DNA of 43,349 nt from Cryptoclostridium sp964637365 (GCA_964637365.1 CAZWWH010000017.1:1-43349); one strand, 5' to 3'. Counted from the stretch's first letter, positions 1 to 8,532 are shown. Translations and numbers: made by a program. Notes: generated by a model from the letters alone, not told the origin.

Positions 1-47
1 CACCCCTTTCATTAGATAGTATACCACACTGTCTAACAAATGGGGTG
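1..47 (-). promoter_or_regulatory. Leftward promoter inside an inverted repeat (putative operator)
   Basis: Bases 1-47 form an imperfect inverted repeat. The inner arms are 12-20 and 28-36 (TTAGATAGT / ACTGTCTAA, one G-T pair), around a 7-base centre. The outer arms are CACCCC 1-6 and GGGGTG 42-47. On the minus strand the centre reads TGGTATACT, an extended -10 box with -10 at 18-23. It is followed leftward by AAAGGGGTG (1-9), which looks like a ribosome binding site. The simplest reading is the promoter/operator of a divergent gene starting just off the left edge. A terminator is less likely because neither side has a T-run. Confidence 0.45.
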
Positions 48-56
48 CAGTTCATG

Positions 57-84
57 TTGACAGTCTGTTTTTTTCGCTTATCAT
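57..84 (+). promoter_or_regulatory. Promoter for the GerMN gene
   Basis: A perfect -35 box TTGACA (57-62) is followed after 16 bases by TATCAT (79-84). The start codon is about 70 bases downstream. A second TATAAT-like hexamer at 115-120 lacks a good -35 partner. Confidence 0.5.
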
Positions 85-154
85 GTTCTATTCATTGGGA
101 CTACCCCATAGATTATAATAAATCATTTCGTAAACTCTGAGGGGGATACCGCAT

Positions 155-859
155 ATGAAAAGAAAAGGTGTGGTAACAGGTGTTCTGTTTGTTGTATTGT
201 TGGCCTTTGTTTTTCAGGCTGAAATTGGTGGATTTTTCGCGTCAATACGCTCTAAAGCCCACGATGCTGTCAATGCAGATACGGCGGCTTTGATGGAGCA
301 TGAAAATCTGCCAACCATGAGTGAATCGGAGTCAAAAGATTCCGGGAAGGAAGATGAGAGTGCCTCTGCACCTCCTGTGCCCGAGGGAATGACTGCTGAC
401 AGTGATTCTACAGAGGAAAACAAAGAGGGGAGTGCTGAAGAAACATCAGCGCCATTGACTTATAAAGAAGTATCCTTATACTTTGTTAATGACGCGGCAA
501 ATGAATTGGCAGTGGAAAAACGCAGCATCGTCAACCAGACCGGCGTAGCCAAAACCACGGTACAGGAACTTCTTTCCGGCCCTGTTGACACTTCTCTGGC
601 CTCTTATATTCCCGATGGCACTCAGGTTCTCGGCATCAATATTGATAAAGACGGTATTTGTACCGTGGATTTCAGTGAAGACATCCAGAAAGCGGAATTG
701 AACAGTACTGAGGAGCGATATGTCATAGAAAGTATTGTCGAGACCTTAAGCCAATTTGACTCTGTTTCTGCTGTACAAATTCGCGTCAATGGAGCCGTGG
801 TTCAGAGCTTGACAGGACATTGGGACATTTCCCATCCAATTTCCACTGCTGACCTTTAA
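155..859 (+). CDS. GerMN-domain membrane-anchored protein
   Basis: The 234-residue protein has an N-terminal hydrophobic segment (about residues 6-22), an acidic Ser/Glu/Pro-rich linker (about 45-100), and a C-terminal GerMN domain (about 105-225). That domain shows the usual pattern: a secreted-enzyme-like strand, a helix ending LLSGP, and the turn IPDGTQVLGINID followed by CTVDFS. GerMN domains occur in spore germination protein GerM and in many non-spore cell-envelope proteins, where they are thought to bind envelope polymers. There is no lipobox cysteine after the hydrophobic segment, so it is probably an uncleaved membrane anchor with the domain outside the cytoplasm. The start has AGGGGG upstream. 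A terminator follows at 898. The exact role is unknown; a spore role is not shown by the sequence. Confidence 0.85.
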   Translation: MKRKGVVTGVLFVVLLAFVFQAEIGGFFASIRSKAHDAVNADTAALMEHENLPTMSESESKDSGKEDESASAPPVPEGMTADSDSTEENKEGSAEETSAPLTYKEVSLYFVNDAANELAVEKRSIVNQTGVAKTTVQELLSGPVDTSLASYIPDGTQVLGINIDKDGICTVDFSEDIQKAELNSTEERYVIESIVETLSQFDSVSAVQIRVNGAVVQSLTGHWDISHPISTADL

Positions 860-897
860 TTTTAATACTACCATCAAAATTTCATTATGAAACCTAT

Positions 898-936
898 GGC
901 CCAAAGTGAGATAATCGCTTTGGGCCCGCTTTTTTT
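898..936 (+). terminator. Intrinsic terminator after the GerMN gene
   Basis: Arms GGCCCAAAG (898-906) and CTTTGGGCC (918-926) are followed by a run of seven T (930-936). Confidence 0.85.
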
Positions 937-944
937 GATAAGCA

Positions 945-973
945 TTGCGGATTGTGAAATTTTGCATTATAAT
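945..973 (+). promoter_or_regulatory. Promoter for the EcsC-family gene
   Basis: TTGCGG (945-950), a 17-base spacer, then a perfect TATAAT (968-973). It lies between the upstream terminator and the start codon at 1005. Confidence 0.6.
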
Positions 974-1004
974 AAGAGCAAATCTTGGAAAAAAGGAGCT
1001 GCCG

Positions 1005-1808
1005 ATGAAACATCCTTGGGAAAAAGAATGGCAATATTTAAATAAAAAAGAGCTCAATTATCTGCGGCGTCGGGATAAAGAGGGCGGCTCGTTTTTGAAT
1101 GACCGCCTGGAACATGTGGTACCACAGAAGCTGCAAAGCACGCTGGAAATGGCCTTTGGCAAAGCGTTTCGTATTATTTTTGAAAAAGGCGACCCCATCA
1201 TTGAGAAAAGCTTTTCCAAAGAAAGATATGAGAAGGACTACCAGGTTCGCTCTTTCGCCGCTTCCTTAAGAAATGACCGCGCTTCTTTGAAGGTGTTTCG
1301 CAGATCATCTGCTGCTTCTTCTGCAAAAAATATGGTGATGTCCGGCGTGGAGGGTGTGGGCTTTGGAATTTTGGGCGTTGGCATTCCCGATATCCCTGTA
1401 TTTGTAGCCATGATTCTAAAAAGCATCTATGAAATTTCTATGACCTATGGCTTTTCCTATGAAAGCCGCGAGGAACGGTATTTCATCCTTTGTGTGATTC
1501 GTGCTTCTCTGGAACGGGGGACGCAGCTTCAAAATCTGAATGACCGGATCAATGATCTGATGATGAAGAATTTTTCAGTGACCGAAGCAGCTCTGAACGC
1601 ACAAATTGATGTCACCGCCGCTGTTTTGTCCCGGGAGTTGCTCTATTTAAAATTTATTCAGGGAATCCCCATAGTCGGCGTGATCGGTGGTTTGTCAGAT
1701 GTTCACTATCTGCGCTGTATTACGGATTACGCGAATCTCAAGTACCGCCGCCGCTTTCTGTATCAAAGAAAGCTGGATGAGCAAATGCGCCAAAATACAA
1801 AAGGCTAA
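1005..1808 (+). CDS. EcsC family protein
   Basis: The 267-residue protein matches the EcsC family, named after the third gene of the Bacillus ecs locus, whose biochemical role is unknown. Visible family features are a charged N-terminal third (HPWEKEW), a glycine-rich central hydrophobic stretch (GVEGVGFGILGVGIPDIPVFVAMILKS in part), and a second hydrophobic stretch near the C-terminus (FIQGIPIVGVIGG), typical of a membrane-associated protein. I chose the ATG at 1005 because AAAGGAG (992-998) precedes it at normal spacing. An in-frame codon at 945 would put the start inside the predicted -35 box. It has its own promoter and terminator, so it is probably monocistronic. Confidence 0.85.
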   Translation: MKHPWEKEWQYLNKKELNYLRRRDKEGGSFLNDRLEHVVPQKLQSTLEMAFGKAFRIIFEKGDPIIEKSFSKERYEKDYQVRSFAASLRNDRASLKVFRRSSAASSAKNMVMSGVEGVGFGILGVGIPDIPVFVAMILKSIYEISMTYGFSYESREERYFILCVIRASLERGTQLQNLNDRINDLMMKNFSVTEAALNAQIDVTAAVLSRELLYLKFIQGIPIVGVIGGLSDVHYLRCITDYANLKYRRRFLYQRKLDEQMRQNTKG

Positions 1809-1812
1809 AAAG

Positions 1813-1842
1813 AAAAAGCTCCGATATCATCGGAGCTTTTTT
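1813..1842. terminator. Bidirectional terminator between EcsC gene and the corrinoid operon
   Basis: Arms AGCTCCGAT (1817-1825) and ATCGGAGCT (1829-1837) have A-runs before and T-runs after. The hairpin can end both the rightward EcsC transcript and the leftward 17-gene operon. Confidence 0.9.
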
Positions 1843-1851
1843 GTTGAGATT

Positions 1852-2613
1852 TTATGATTCTTTGGCTTCTCTGTATCCGTGGGAGAAACCTTTGTCGTAG
1901 AGCTTGGAAAGGGCATATTCGTCGCCTAAGAAACGGCCAACAGTCACCAAAGCGGTGCGGCCGATATTGGCGTCATGGACTTTCTCAGCAATATCAGCCA
2001 AAGTCCCAACCACTTGCTTTTCTTCAGGCCAGGAGGCTTTGTATACCACTGCGGCGGGGGTATCTTCGGGATAGCCTTCTTTTAAGCGTTCCACCAAGTC
2101 TTCAATCATATGGACGCTGAGGAAGATGATCATCGTGGCGTTAATTTTCGCCAGGTTGCGGATATCTTCTTTTTCCGGAACAGGAGTGCGGCCTTCCATG
2201 CGGGTAAGGATAACTGTCTGACTGACTTCGGGCAAAACATATTCCTTTTTCAAAGCAGCTGCAGCGGCGCAGAAGGAGCTGACACCAGGAGTTACCCGGA
2301 AAGGAATTTCCGCGCCTTCCAGAATGTCCATTTGTTCACGAATGGCGCCATAAATAGAGGGATCTCCGGTATGAAGGCGAACGATTTTTTTCCCTTTGGG
2401 ATATTCTTCCTTAATTACAGCAATGACTTCATCAAGGTTCATTCCTGCGCTGTCATAAATGGTGCAGTCTTTTTTGCAGTAGTCCAAAAGCTTGGGGTTG
2501 ACCAGAGAACCGGCATAAATTACGATATCGGCTTCCTGCAAGAGTTTCATCCCTCTTACGGTAATAAGTTCAGGATCCCCGGGGCCCGCCCCGACAATAT
2601 TTACAAGATTCAT
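1852..2613 (-). CDS. cbiF: Cobalt-precorrin-4 C11-methyltransferase
   Basis: CbiF/CobM moves a methyl group from S-adenosylmethionine (SAM) to C11 of (cobalt-)precorrin-4, in the cytoplasm. The 253-residue length is typical. The tetrapyrrole methylase fold is shown by the N-terminal GAGPGDPELITVRG motif (about 8-21), the RLHTGDPSIYG loop (about 79-89), and PGVSSFCAAAA (about 108-118). It is the last gene of the operon; its start lies 1 base after the cbiL coding end in the direction of transcription. The anaerobic assignment rests on the neighbouring cbiD, cbiG and cbiK genes. Confidence 0.95.
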   Translation of the reverse strand: MNLVNIVGAGPGDPELITVRGMKLLQEADIVIYAGSLVNPKLLDYCKKDCTIYDSAGMNLDEVIAVIKEEYPKGKKIVRLHTGDPSIYGAIREQMDILEGAEIPFRVTPGVSSFCAAAAALKKEYVLPEVSQTVILTRMEGRTPVPEKEDIRNLAKINATMIIFLSVHMIEDLVERLKEGYPEDTPAAVVYKASWPEEKQVVGTLADIAEKVHDANIGRTALVTVGRFLGDEYALSKLYDKGFSHGYREAKES

Positions 2614-2614
2614 A

Positions 2615-3313
2615 TTATTTTAACCCCTTTCTGACAATGGCGGTGAGGAAATAGCTGAGATCCTCAGGCATTTCTTTGATATCGGGGAAGATTCTTTCCC
2701 CTTCCATGGTACAGCGTTCCACAGCGGCTGTTCGATCCGTAAGGCCTTCACGTTCCAAGATTTCGGCAATGGACTGCCATTTCCCAGCGCCTTTCATCAA
2801 AACCGTATTGTCATGGTTGGCGATGGTGCGTTCCACTTCCTCCAAATCAGTGGTAGCGGCCATAATCGCGATGTTTTCCTTACCGTCAGCCAGACCGATT
2901 CCTAATTTTGCTGCGGCTGCGCTGGGAGCGTTGATGCCGGGCACAATTTCCCATTCATAGCCTGCTGCTCGTACGGGACGGAACACATACATAAAAGTGC
3001 TGAAGAGGGAAGGGTCTCCCAAGGTGATAAAGGCCACATTTTTCCCTTGATCCAAATATTCCATAATACGTTTGGCGCCGTCATTCCACGCCTGTTCCAA
3101 AATGGCTGTGTCCTTTGTCATGGGAAGCACCAGGTCAATGACTTCTTTCCCCTGAATATAGGGGGACACAATGTGGAGAGCCGTACTTTCGCTGTCTCCT
3201 TTGGTTTTGGGAGTGGCGATATAATCTGCTTCCTCTAAAATACGTTTGCCTTTGATGGTCATCAATTCCGGGTCTCCGGGACCCACACCGATACCATAAA
3301 ATTTACCTTTCAT
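2615..3313 (-). CDS. cbiL: Cobalt-precorrin-2 C20-methyltransferase
   Basis: CbiL/CobI adds the C20 methyl group to cobalt-precorrin-2, the first ring methylation after cobalt insertion. The 232-residue protein has the methylase N-terminus GIGVGPGDPELMTIKG (about 7-22), FITLGDPSLFSTFMYV (about 95-110), and a PGINAPSAAAA loop (about 124-134). It sits between hemL (11 bases upstream) and cbiF. CbiK, encoded at 23230, would supply its substrate from sirohydrochlorin. Confidence 0.94.
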   Translation of the reverse strand: MKGKFYGIGVGPGDPELMTIKGKRILEEADYIATPKTKGDSESTALHIVSPYIQGKEVIDLVLPMTKDTAILEQAWNDGAKRIMEYLDQGKNVAFITLGDPSLFSTFMYVFRPVRAAGYEWEIVPGINAPSAAAAKLGIGLADGKENIAIMAATTDLEEVERTIANHDNTVLMKGAGKWQSIAEILEREGLTDRTAAVERCTMEGERIFPDIKEMPEDLSYFLTAIVRKGLK

Positions 3314-3324
3314 TCCAAACTCCT

Positions 3325-4617
3325 TTATTTTAAATTCGCAAAAACTTTATTCACTGCCTCAACGGTTTGATCCAGCACATCTTTGGTGTGGGCAACTGAG
3401 GGGAACCAAGCCTCAAACTGAGCGGGCGCCAAAAGAATTCCTTCCTCCATCATGCCTTCAAAGAATCGCTTGTACATTTCCGTGTCACAGGTCATTACAT
3501 CTTCATAGGAAGCGACGGGATTCGGCGTGAAGAAGAGACAGAACATCCCTTTGAATTGGGAGGTCACTGCTGGAATATCGTATTTCTTAATGGCTTCGGT
3601 AATGCCTTTGTTGAGGTATGTGGCGCTTTCTTCCAACGTGGTGTAAACATCGCGATTGGCTTTTAACCGTTTTAGGGTAGCGATCCCCGCCCGCATGGCC
3701 AGGGGATTTCCCGAAAGGGTGCCGCCTTGGTAAACAGGACCTACGGGAGATACCATTTTCATGATATCCAACTTCCCGCCGTAAGCGCCAACGGGAAGGC
3801 CGCCGCCGATGATTTTGCCAAAGCAAACCATATCGGGGTCAATGTCAAAGACACCTGCCGCGGAATGATAATCAATGCGGAAGCCGGTAATGACTTCGTC
3901 GAAAATTAATACAATGTTATTTTCCGTACAGAGTTCACGGACTTTTTTCAGATAACCGTCATGAGGCGGCAAAACACCCATGTTCCCTGCCACGGGCTCC
4001 AAAATCACGCAGGCGATTTCATCCTTGTTGGCATCGATGATTTCCGCCAAAGCCTTTTCGTCGTTATAAGGGCACACCAAGGTCTGCTCAATTAAGGAAG
4101 GAACCAGACCGGGGCTGGTGGGAACCCCTTGGGTTAAAAGACCGCTGCCGCTTTTCACCAATAAGCTGTCGCTGTGGCCATGGTAGCAGCCTTCAAATTT
4201 TAAAATTTTATTGCGGCCGGTGTAGCCTCTGGCCACACGGATGGCGCTCATAGTGGCTTCGGTGCCACTGTTGACCATGCGAACCATTTCGCAGGAGGGA
4301 TAAGCATCGATGACCAATTCTGCCAATTCCACTTCGTGAGGAGTGGTGAAACCATAGGTGGTACCGTTTTCTGCGGCGGCCTTGACTTCATCAATGAGAA
4401 ATTCTGGGGCGTGGCCGAAAATCAACGGGCCGTAAGAGCAAACATAGTCGATATATTCTTTGCCGGTAATGTCCTTGATGTAAGGGCCATGGGCGGATTC
4501 TACAATGACAGGGTTAAGAGATACTGACTGAAATGCGCGGACAGGGCTGTTGACGCCGCCGGGCATGATTTTCTTACTTAATGAGAGGATTTCTTCCTTG
4601 TTATTATCTTTATACAT
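3325..4617 (-). CDS. hemL: Glutamate-1-semialdehyde 2,1-aminomutase
   Basis: HemL is a PLP enzyme that converts glutamate-1-semialdehyde, the product of HemA, to 5-aminolevulinate. The 430-residue protein is full length. It shows NSGTEATMSA (about 116-125) for cofactor phosphate binding, FDEVITGFR (239-247), and the PLP lysine K268 in FGKIIGGGLPVG. The start is preceded by AGGAGG inside the end of hemB, with 2 bases between the genes. Being inside the riboswitch operon, its expression should fall when cobalamin is plentiful. Confidence 0.97.
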   Translation of the reverse strand: MYKDNNKEEILSLSKKIMPGGVNSPVRAFQSVSLNPVIVESAHGPYIKDITGKEYIDYVCSYGPLIFGHAPEFLIDEVKAAAENGTTYGFTTPHEVELAELVIDAYPSCEMVRMVNSGTEATMSAIRVARGYTGRNKILKFEGCYHGHSDSLLVKSGSGLLTQGVPTSPGLVPSLIEQTLVCPYNDEKALAEIIDANKDEIACVILEPVAGNMGVLPPHDGYLKKVRELCTENNIVLIFDEVITGFRIDYHSAAGVFDIDPDMVCFGKIIGGGLPVGAYGGKLDIMKMVSPVGPVYQGGTLSGNPLAMRAGIATLKRLKANRDVYTTLEESATYLNKGITEAIKKYDIPAVTSQFKGMFCLFFTPNPVASYEDVMTCDTEMYKRFFEGMMEEGILLAPAQFEAWFPSVAHTKDVLDQTVEAVNKVFANLK

Positions 4618-4619
4618 GG

Positions 4620-5591
4620 TTATACCTCCTGAAGGAATCTACCCAAATCTTTGGCAAAATAGGTCAGGATAACATCGGCACCGGCACGCTTCATGGCGAT
4701 ATGGCTTTCGTAAATCAGCTCTTCAGAAACAACGCCCTTGTCCACAGCTAATTTCATCATGGTGTATTCACCGCTGACGCAGTAAGCTGCCATAGGCTTT
4801 TTGATTTGGGGACGAAGCTTGGCAATGATGTCCAAATAGGCCAAGGCAGGTTTTACCATGATAATGTCAGCGCCTTCTTTGACATCCAAAGCGGCTTCCA
4901 CTTCCGCTTCTCTGCTGTTGTGATAATCCATTTGATAGCCCTTACGATCGCCTTTGCCGGGAGCAGAATTGGCCGCGTCACGGAAGGGGCCGTAGTAAGT
5001 GGAGGCGTATTTGACGGCATAAGCCATAATGGGAGTGTTGACGAAATTATTTTCATCGAGGATGGAGCGGAGGGCGGCGATGCGTCCGTCCATCATATCG
5101 GAAGGAGCCACCATATCGGCGCCAGCTTCCACATGACTTAAAGCGGTTTTGGCCAAAACCTCCAGAGTTTTATCGTTATTGACATATCCATCGGCATCAA
5201 GAATGCCGCAATGACCGTGGTCGGTGTATTCGCAAAGGCAAACATCGGTGGTGATGAAAATATCACTATGGTCTTTGATTTCTCTGATGGCCCGCTGCAC
5301 AATGCCGTTGGGATCGTGGGCGGCGGAACCGCATGCGTCGTGGTCGTGTTCGTGGGGAATTCCGAAAAGAATTACATGATTTACTCCTGCTGCCTGCACT
5401 TCCCTGATTTCATTTGCCAACATATCTACGGAATATCTGTATTGTCCCGGCATTGCGTCAATTTCTTCTTTGATACTTTTGCCTTCTTTTACAAAAATGG
5501 GGTACATCAATTCCTTAGTGCTCAAACGGGTTTCCCGTACTAAAGAGCGCATCTGTTCATTGATTCTTAAACGTCTTGGTCTTTCAATCAA
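4620..5591 (-). CDS. hemB: Porphobilinogen synthase (delta-aminolevulinate dehydratase), TTG start
   Basis: HemB condenses two 5-aminolevulinate molecules to porphobilinogen. Family features are the RPRRLR N-terminus, a zinc-type cysteine cluster DVCLCEYTDHGHC, and the Schiff-base lysine region MVKPALAYLDII. The upstream in-frame ATG at 5699 would add 36 residues that read as a shadow of hemD. I chose TTG at 5591-5589: GGGAGGG lies about 7 bases upstream, the product is 323 residues as usual for HemB, and the protein then begins MIERPRRLR. This start overlaps the cobA-hemD stop by 8 bases, suggesting translational coupling. Confidence 0.95.
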   Translation of the reverse strand: MIERPRRLRINEQMRSLVRETRLSTKELMYPIFVKEGKSIKEEIDAMPGQYRYSVDMLANEIREVQAAGVNHVILFGIPHEHDHDACGSAAHDPNGIVQRAIREIKDHSDIFITTDVCLCEYTDHGHCGILDADGYVNNDKTLEVLAKTALSHVEAGADMVAPSDMMDGRIAALRSILDENNFVNTPIMAYAVKYASTYYGPFRDAANSAPGKGDRKGYQMDYHNSREAEVEAALDVKEGADIIMVKPALAYLDIIAKLRPQIKKPMAAYCVSGEYTMMKLAVDKGVVSEELIYESHIAMKRAGADVILTYFAKDLGRFLQEV

Positions 5592-7080
5592 AGTTTTTCC
5601 CTCCCAGCACTTCAATAATACCTTCCAGGCTGTGGTCACTGGCTTCCAGATTCGGGGTGATGCCCAGTTCCAACATCCGCTTTTTGGTGATGGGGCCAAT
5701 GGCTACAGTCTTAACATTTTCCAAACCGGTGAGGTCATTGTTGATGGCCTTCACAAAGCCGTCTACGGTAGATGCGCTGGTGAAGGGAATGTATTTGACC
5801 TCTCCGGTGGTGAGAAGCGATCTCAACTCGTCTTCGTTTTCCGTTTTGATATGAGTGTCGTAGATTTTGATGTCTTCTACGGGGCATTTTTGGGAGATGA
5901 TGTCCACCATGTCATTGTTGGCGATGGCGCTGCGGGGCAACAGAACTTTGTCATTGCCGTCCAACAATTCACTGAGTCCGTCGGCCAAAGCGTTGCTAAT
6001 TTGTTTTTTGGGTGTAAAGTCTGCTTTGAAACCGACTCTTTGCAGCACTTCTGCAGTGGCTTTGCCGATGGTGGCAAATTTTATATGTCCGAGATTTCGC
6101 ATATCGCCGCCATTGTCGAGGAACAGTTCAAAGAAGGCTTTGACGCCGTTGGGGGAGGTGAAAACAATCCAGCTATATTCCTTCAGATTCTGGAAAGCTG
6201 CGGAAAGTTCCGCGGAAAGATCCCGTTTTTCAATTTGAATGACAGGGCAGACTACGGGCTCAAAGTTGTTTTGCATCAGCTTTTTGGCAAATACATCGCT
6301 TTGGCGAGCGTCTCTTAATATCAAAACACCTTCCCGTTTCTTTTGTTCAAAAAAGTTGAGATATTCTCTGCATTTTACTACATTGCCCACGAGGGTGATA
6401 GCCGGGGGAACCAGTTTTTCGTCTTTGCAGACTTGTTCGATGGTTTCTAAGGTACCGATGGCAGTTTTTTGCTGGTGGGTGGTGGCTTTGCTGATGACGG
6501 CGACAGGAGTATCCTTATCTTTGCCCGCCTTCATTAAACCCTGGGTAATATAGTTGAGGTTTCCAAAGCCCATGAGGAAAATCAAAGTACCTTCCAGTTC
6601 CGCCAAATTGGGGAAGTTTAAGCCGCGGACTTCATCTTTGAAATTCCCGGTAAATACATGGAAAGAGGAAGCCCAATCTCTGTGCGTCACGGGAATTCCC
6701 GCGTAGCAGGGGCCAGAAATGCTGGAGGTGATGCCGGGGATAATTTCCACGGGGATATCGCGTTCCACCAGATAAATCCCTTCTTCACCGCCACGGCCAA
6801 AAACATAAGGATCGCCGCCTTTTAGGCGAACTACGGTTTTTCCTTCCGAGGCTTTTTGATAAAGCAGTTCATTAATCTGATCCTGTGGCAAAGCGTGATT
6901 TGCGGCTTGCTTGCCAACGTAGATTTTTTCGCAATGCTTCGGAGCCCGATAAATCAAATTTTCATTAATCAGACGGTCATAAACAAGAACATCGGCGATT
7001 TCGATGGTATTCAGACCTTTTAAAGTAATCAGGCCATAATCCCCGGGGCCTGCGCCGACCAAAAATACTTTACCGCTCAT
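5584..7080 (-). CDS. cobA-hemD: Fused uroporphyrinogen-III C-methyltransferase / uroporphyrinogen-III synthase
   Basis: The 498-residue protein joins two enzymes. Residues 1 to about 245 are the SAM uroporphyrinogen-III methyltransferase that makes precorrin-2 (VGAGPGDYGLITLKG at about 7-21, RLKGGDPYVFGRGGEE at about 83-98, PGITSSISGPCYAGIPVTHR). About 250-498 are HemD, which closes hydroxymethylbilane to uroporphyrinogen III (GVLILRDARQSDVFAKKL start; FTSPNGVKAFFEL; PFTSASTVDGF). The fusion is known in Firmicutes and channels uroporphyrinogen III toward corrinoid or siroheme. It overlaps hemC by 4 bases and hemB by 8. Confidence 0.96.
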   Translation of the reverse strand: MSGKVFLVGAGPGDYGLITLKGLNTIEIADVLVYDRLINENLIYRAPKHCEKIYVGKQAANHALPQDQINELLYQKASEGKTVVRLKGGDPYVFGRGGEEGIYLVERDIPVEIIPGITSSISGPCYAGIPVTHRDWASSFHVFTGNFKDEVRGLNFPNLAELEGTLIFLMGFGNLNYITQGLMKAGKDKDTPVAVISKATTHQQKTAIGTLETIEQVCKDEKLVPPAITLVGNVVKCREYLNFFEQKKREGVLILRDARQSDVFAKKLMQNNFEPVVCPVIQIEKRDLSAELSAAFQNLKEYSWIVFTSPNGVKAFFELFLDNGGDMRNLGHIKFATIGKATAEVLQRVGFKADFTPKKQISNALADGLSELLDGNDKVLLPRSAIANNDMVDIISQKCPVEDIKIYDTHIKTENEDELRSLLTTGEVKYIPFTSASTVDGFVKAINNDLTGLENVKTVAIGPITKKRMLELGITPNLEASDHSLEGIIEVLGGKNFD

Positions 7081-7964
7081 TTTTTGATTCTCTCCTTTAA
7101 TAACAAAGCCAGGGCTTTGCCTTTTTCGCTTTCCTCTCCGCGAACGCCGAAGAGGCTTTCTTTATAACTGACATCATCGGCCTGGTAAAATCCGGTGATG
7201 GTGAAGTTTTCTCCGTCAATGACGCAATGTGCGCCGGTGGGAGCATGGCAGCCGCCTTCCACATAGCGAAGGAAAGCGCGTTCCGCCAAGGATTGACGGT
7301 GGCTTTCTTCATGGTGAAGGGGGCGAATATAATTGAGAGTGGTTTCATCGCCAACACGACTTTCCAAACCCAAAATTCCTTGGGCCGGAGCGGGAATCAT
7401 TTCGTCCACCTCCAGAGGAAATCCCATATACTTCATGCCAAGACGGTTTAAACCGGCCGCCGCCAAGACGATGCCCTGATATCCCTGTTCCTTACTTTTG
7501 CGGATACGAGTATCCACATTGCCCCGCATGGGCATGGTGGTGATATCGGGCCGCAATTTTTTTAATTGGTCGATGCGGCGGGGACTCCCTGTGGCAATTT
7601 TGCTGTTTGGAGGCAAGTCCTTGATAGAACGCATCGGTTCAAAGGTAATAATGACGTCTCTGGGATCCTCCCTTTGGGGGGTGATGGCCATTTCCAGGCC
7701 TTCTGGCTGTTCTCCAGGCATATCTTTTAAGCTGTGAACCGCCAAATCAATTTCTTTCCGAAGTAATGCTTCCTCAATTTCTTTGACGAAAAGCCCTTTG
7801 TCGCCGATTTCATTCAAGGGTTTATCCTGAATCAGATCGCCTTTGGTCTTGATGATGACGACTTCCACATTGAGACCAGGGTTCGCTTCACGAATGGCGT
7901 CGGCCACCATATTGGTTTGAGTTAAGGCCAATTTACTCCCTCTGGAGCCAATTCGTAATGTCAT
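7077..7964 (-). CDS. hemC: Porphobilinogen deaminase (hydroxymethylbilane synthase)
   Basis: HemC links four porphobilinogen units into hydroxymethylbilane. The 295-residue protein carries RIGSRGSKLALTQ at its start, the catalytic aspartate D81 in HSLKD, the substrate-binding TGSPRR (125-130) and RGNVDTR (147-153), and C239 in EGGCHAPTGAH, which binds the dipyrromethane cofactor. Its start lies 32 bases inside the end of sirC, with AAGGA upstream, and its stop overlaps cobA-hemD by 4 bases. Confidence 0.97.
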   Translation of the reverse strand: MTLRIGSRGSKLALTQTNMVADAIREANPGLNVEVVIIKTKGDLIQDKPLNEIGDKGLFVKEIEEALLRKEIDLAVHSLKDMPGEQPEGLEMAITPQREDPRDVIITFEPMRSIKDLPPNSKIATGSPRRIDQLKKLRPDITTMPMRGNVDTRIRKSKEQGYQGIVLAAAGLNRLGMKYMGFPLEVDEMIPAPAQGILGLESRVGDETTLNYIRPLHHEESHRQSLAERAFLRYVEGGCHAPTGAHCVIDGENFTITGFYQADDVSYKESLFGVRGEESEKGKALALLLKERIKK

Positions 7965-8532
7965 GGTAATTTCCTTTCTCCTTGATGAGATCCAATGGCG
8001 TTTGAGCCAGTTTTTTCAACAAACGCTCCTTGTCCTCGGGATGATTTTCTATGATATATGATCTTACCTCACCCAGCAGAGTGATGGTTTCTTCGTCATA
8101 ATTGCTTAAAAGCTGCTTTATGTCGGACTTTAATTTCTTGGTCAGGAAGGGCGTTTTCCCCTCGCTGGACAAGGCGGCGGTAAAACCTCCTTCTCTGACA
8201 GTGCCGGGAATAATCACATTTCCTTTTTGGGGATGAGAGGCACTGTTGCATAATAAGCCTGATTCCTTGCATTTTGCGGCGATGGCTTCGTTGATGCTTC
8301 TATGATCGGTGGCGGCGATGACCATGCGGTAAGAGTCCAGCGACTGGTCTTTATAACGCTCGTTTCGATGAAAGTGGGGGATGCTGTCCCATAACGAGTT
8401 CAACTCCGGCGCCATCACCGTTACAACAGCTCCGGCCTCGGTAAGGTTTTTCCCCTTGCGGAAAGCAATTTCACCGCCGCCTACCACCAATACCGGCCAA
8501 CCCGTCACGTCAATGAATAAAGGCAGTGTCAT
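7933..8532 (-). CDS. sirC: Precorrin-2 dehydrogenase (sirohydrochlorin-forming)
   Basis: The 199-residue protein matches the NAD-dependent precorrin-2 dehydrogenase domain (the CysG N-terminal part, Met8p and SirC family). This domain oxidises precorrin-2 to sirohydrochlorin. A Rossmann motif VLVVGGGEIAFRKGKNL lies at about 14-30, followed by LLCNSASHPQKGNVIIP. It lacks the CysG methylase, which is supplied by cobA-hemD. Some family members also chelate metal, but CbiK at 23230 is the likely cobaltochelatase here. It overlaps hemA by 4 bases and hemC by 32. Confidence 0.9.
   Translation of the reverse strand: MTLPLFIDVTGWPVLVVGGGEIAFRKGKNLTEAGAVVTVMAPELNSLWDSIPHFHRNERYKDQSLDSYRMVIAATDHRSINEAIAAKCKESGLLCNSASHPQKGNVIIPGTVREGGFTAALSSEGKTPFLTKKLKSDIKQLLSNYDEETITLLGEVRSYIIENHPEDKERLLKKLAQTPLDLIKEKGNYHDITNWLQRE

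Noticed and set aside
945..1004. Longer EcsC start
   Set aside because: It would begin within the predicted -35 box and lacks a ribosome binding site.
5592..5699. Longer HemB with a 36-residue N-terminal extension
   Set aside because: The extension is an out-of-frame reading of hemD, without ribosome binding site; the TTG start gives the family length.
5470..6318. A 282-codon rightward open frame opposite hemB and cobA-hemD
   Set aside because: It spans the junction of two well-supported minus-strand genes and has no recognisable domain.
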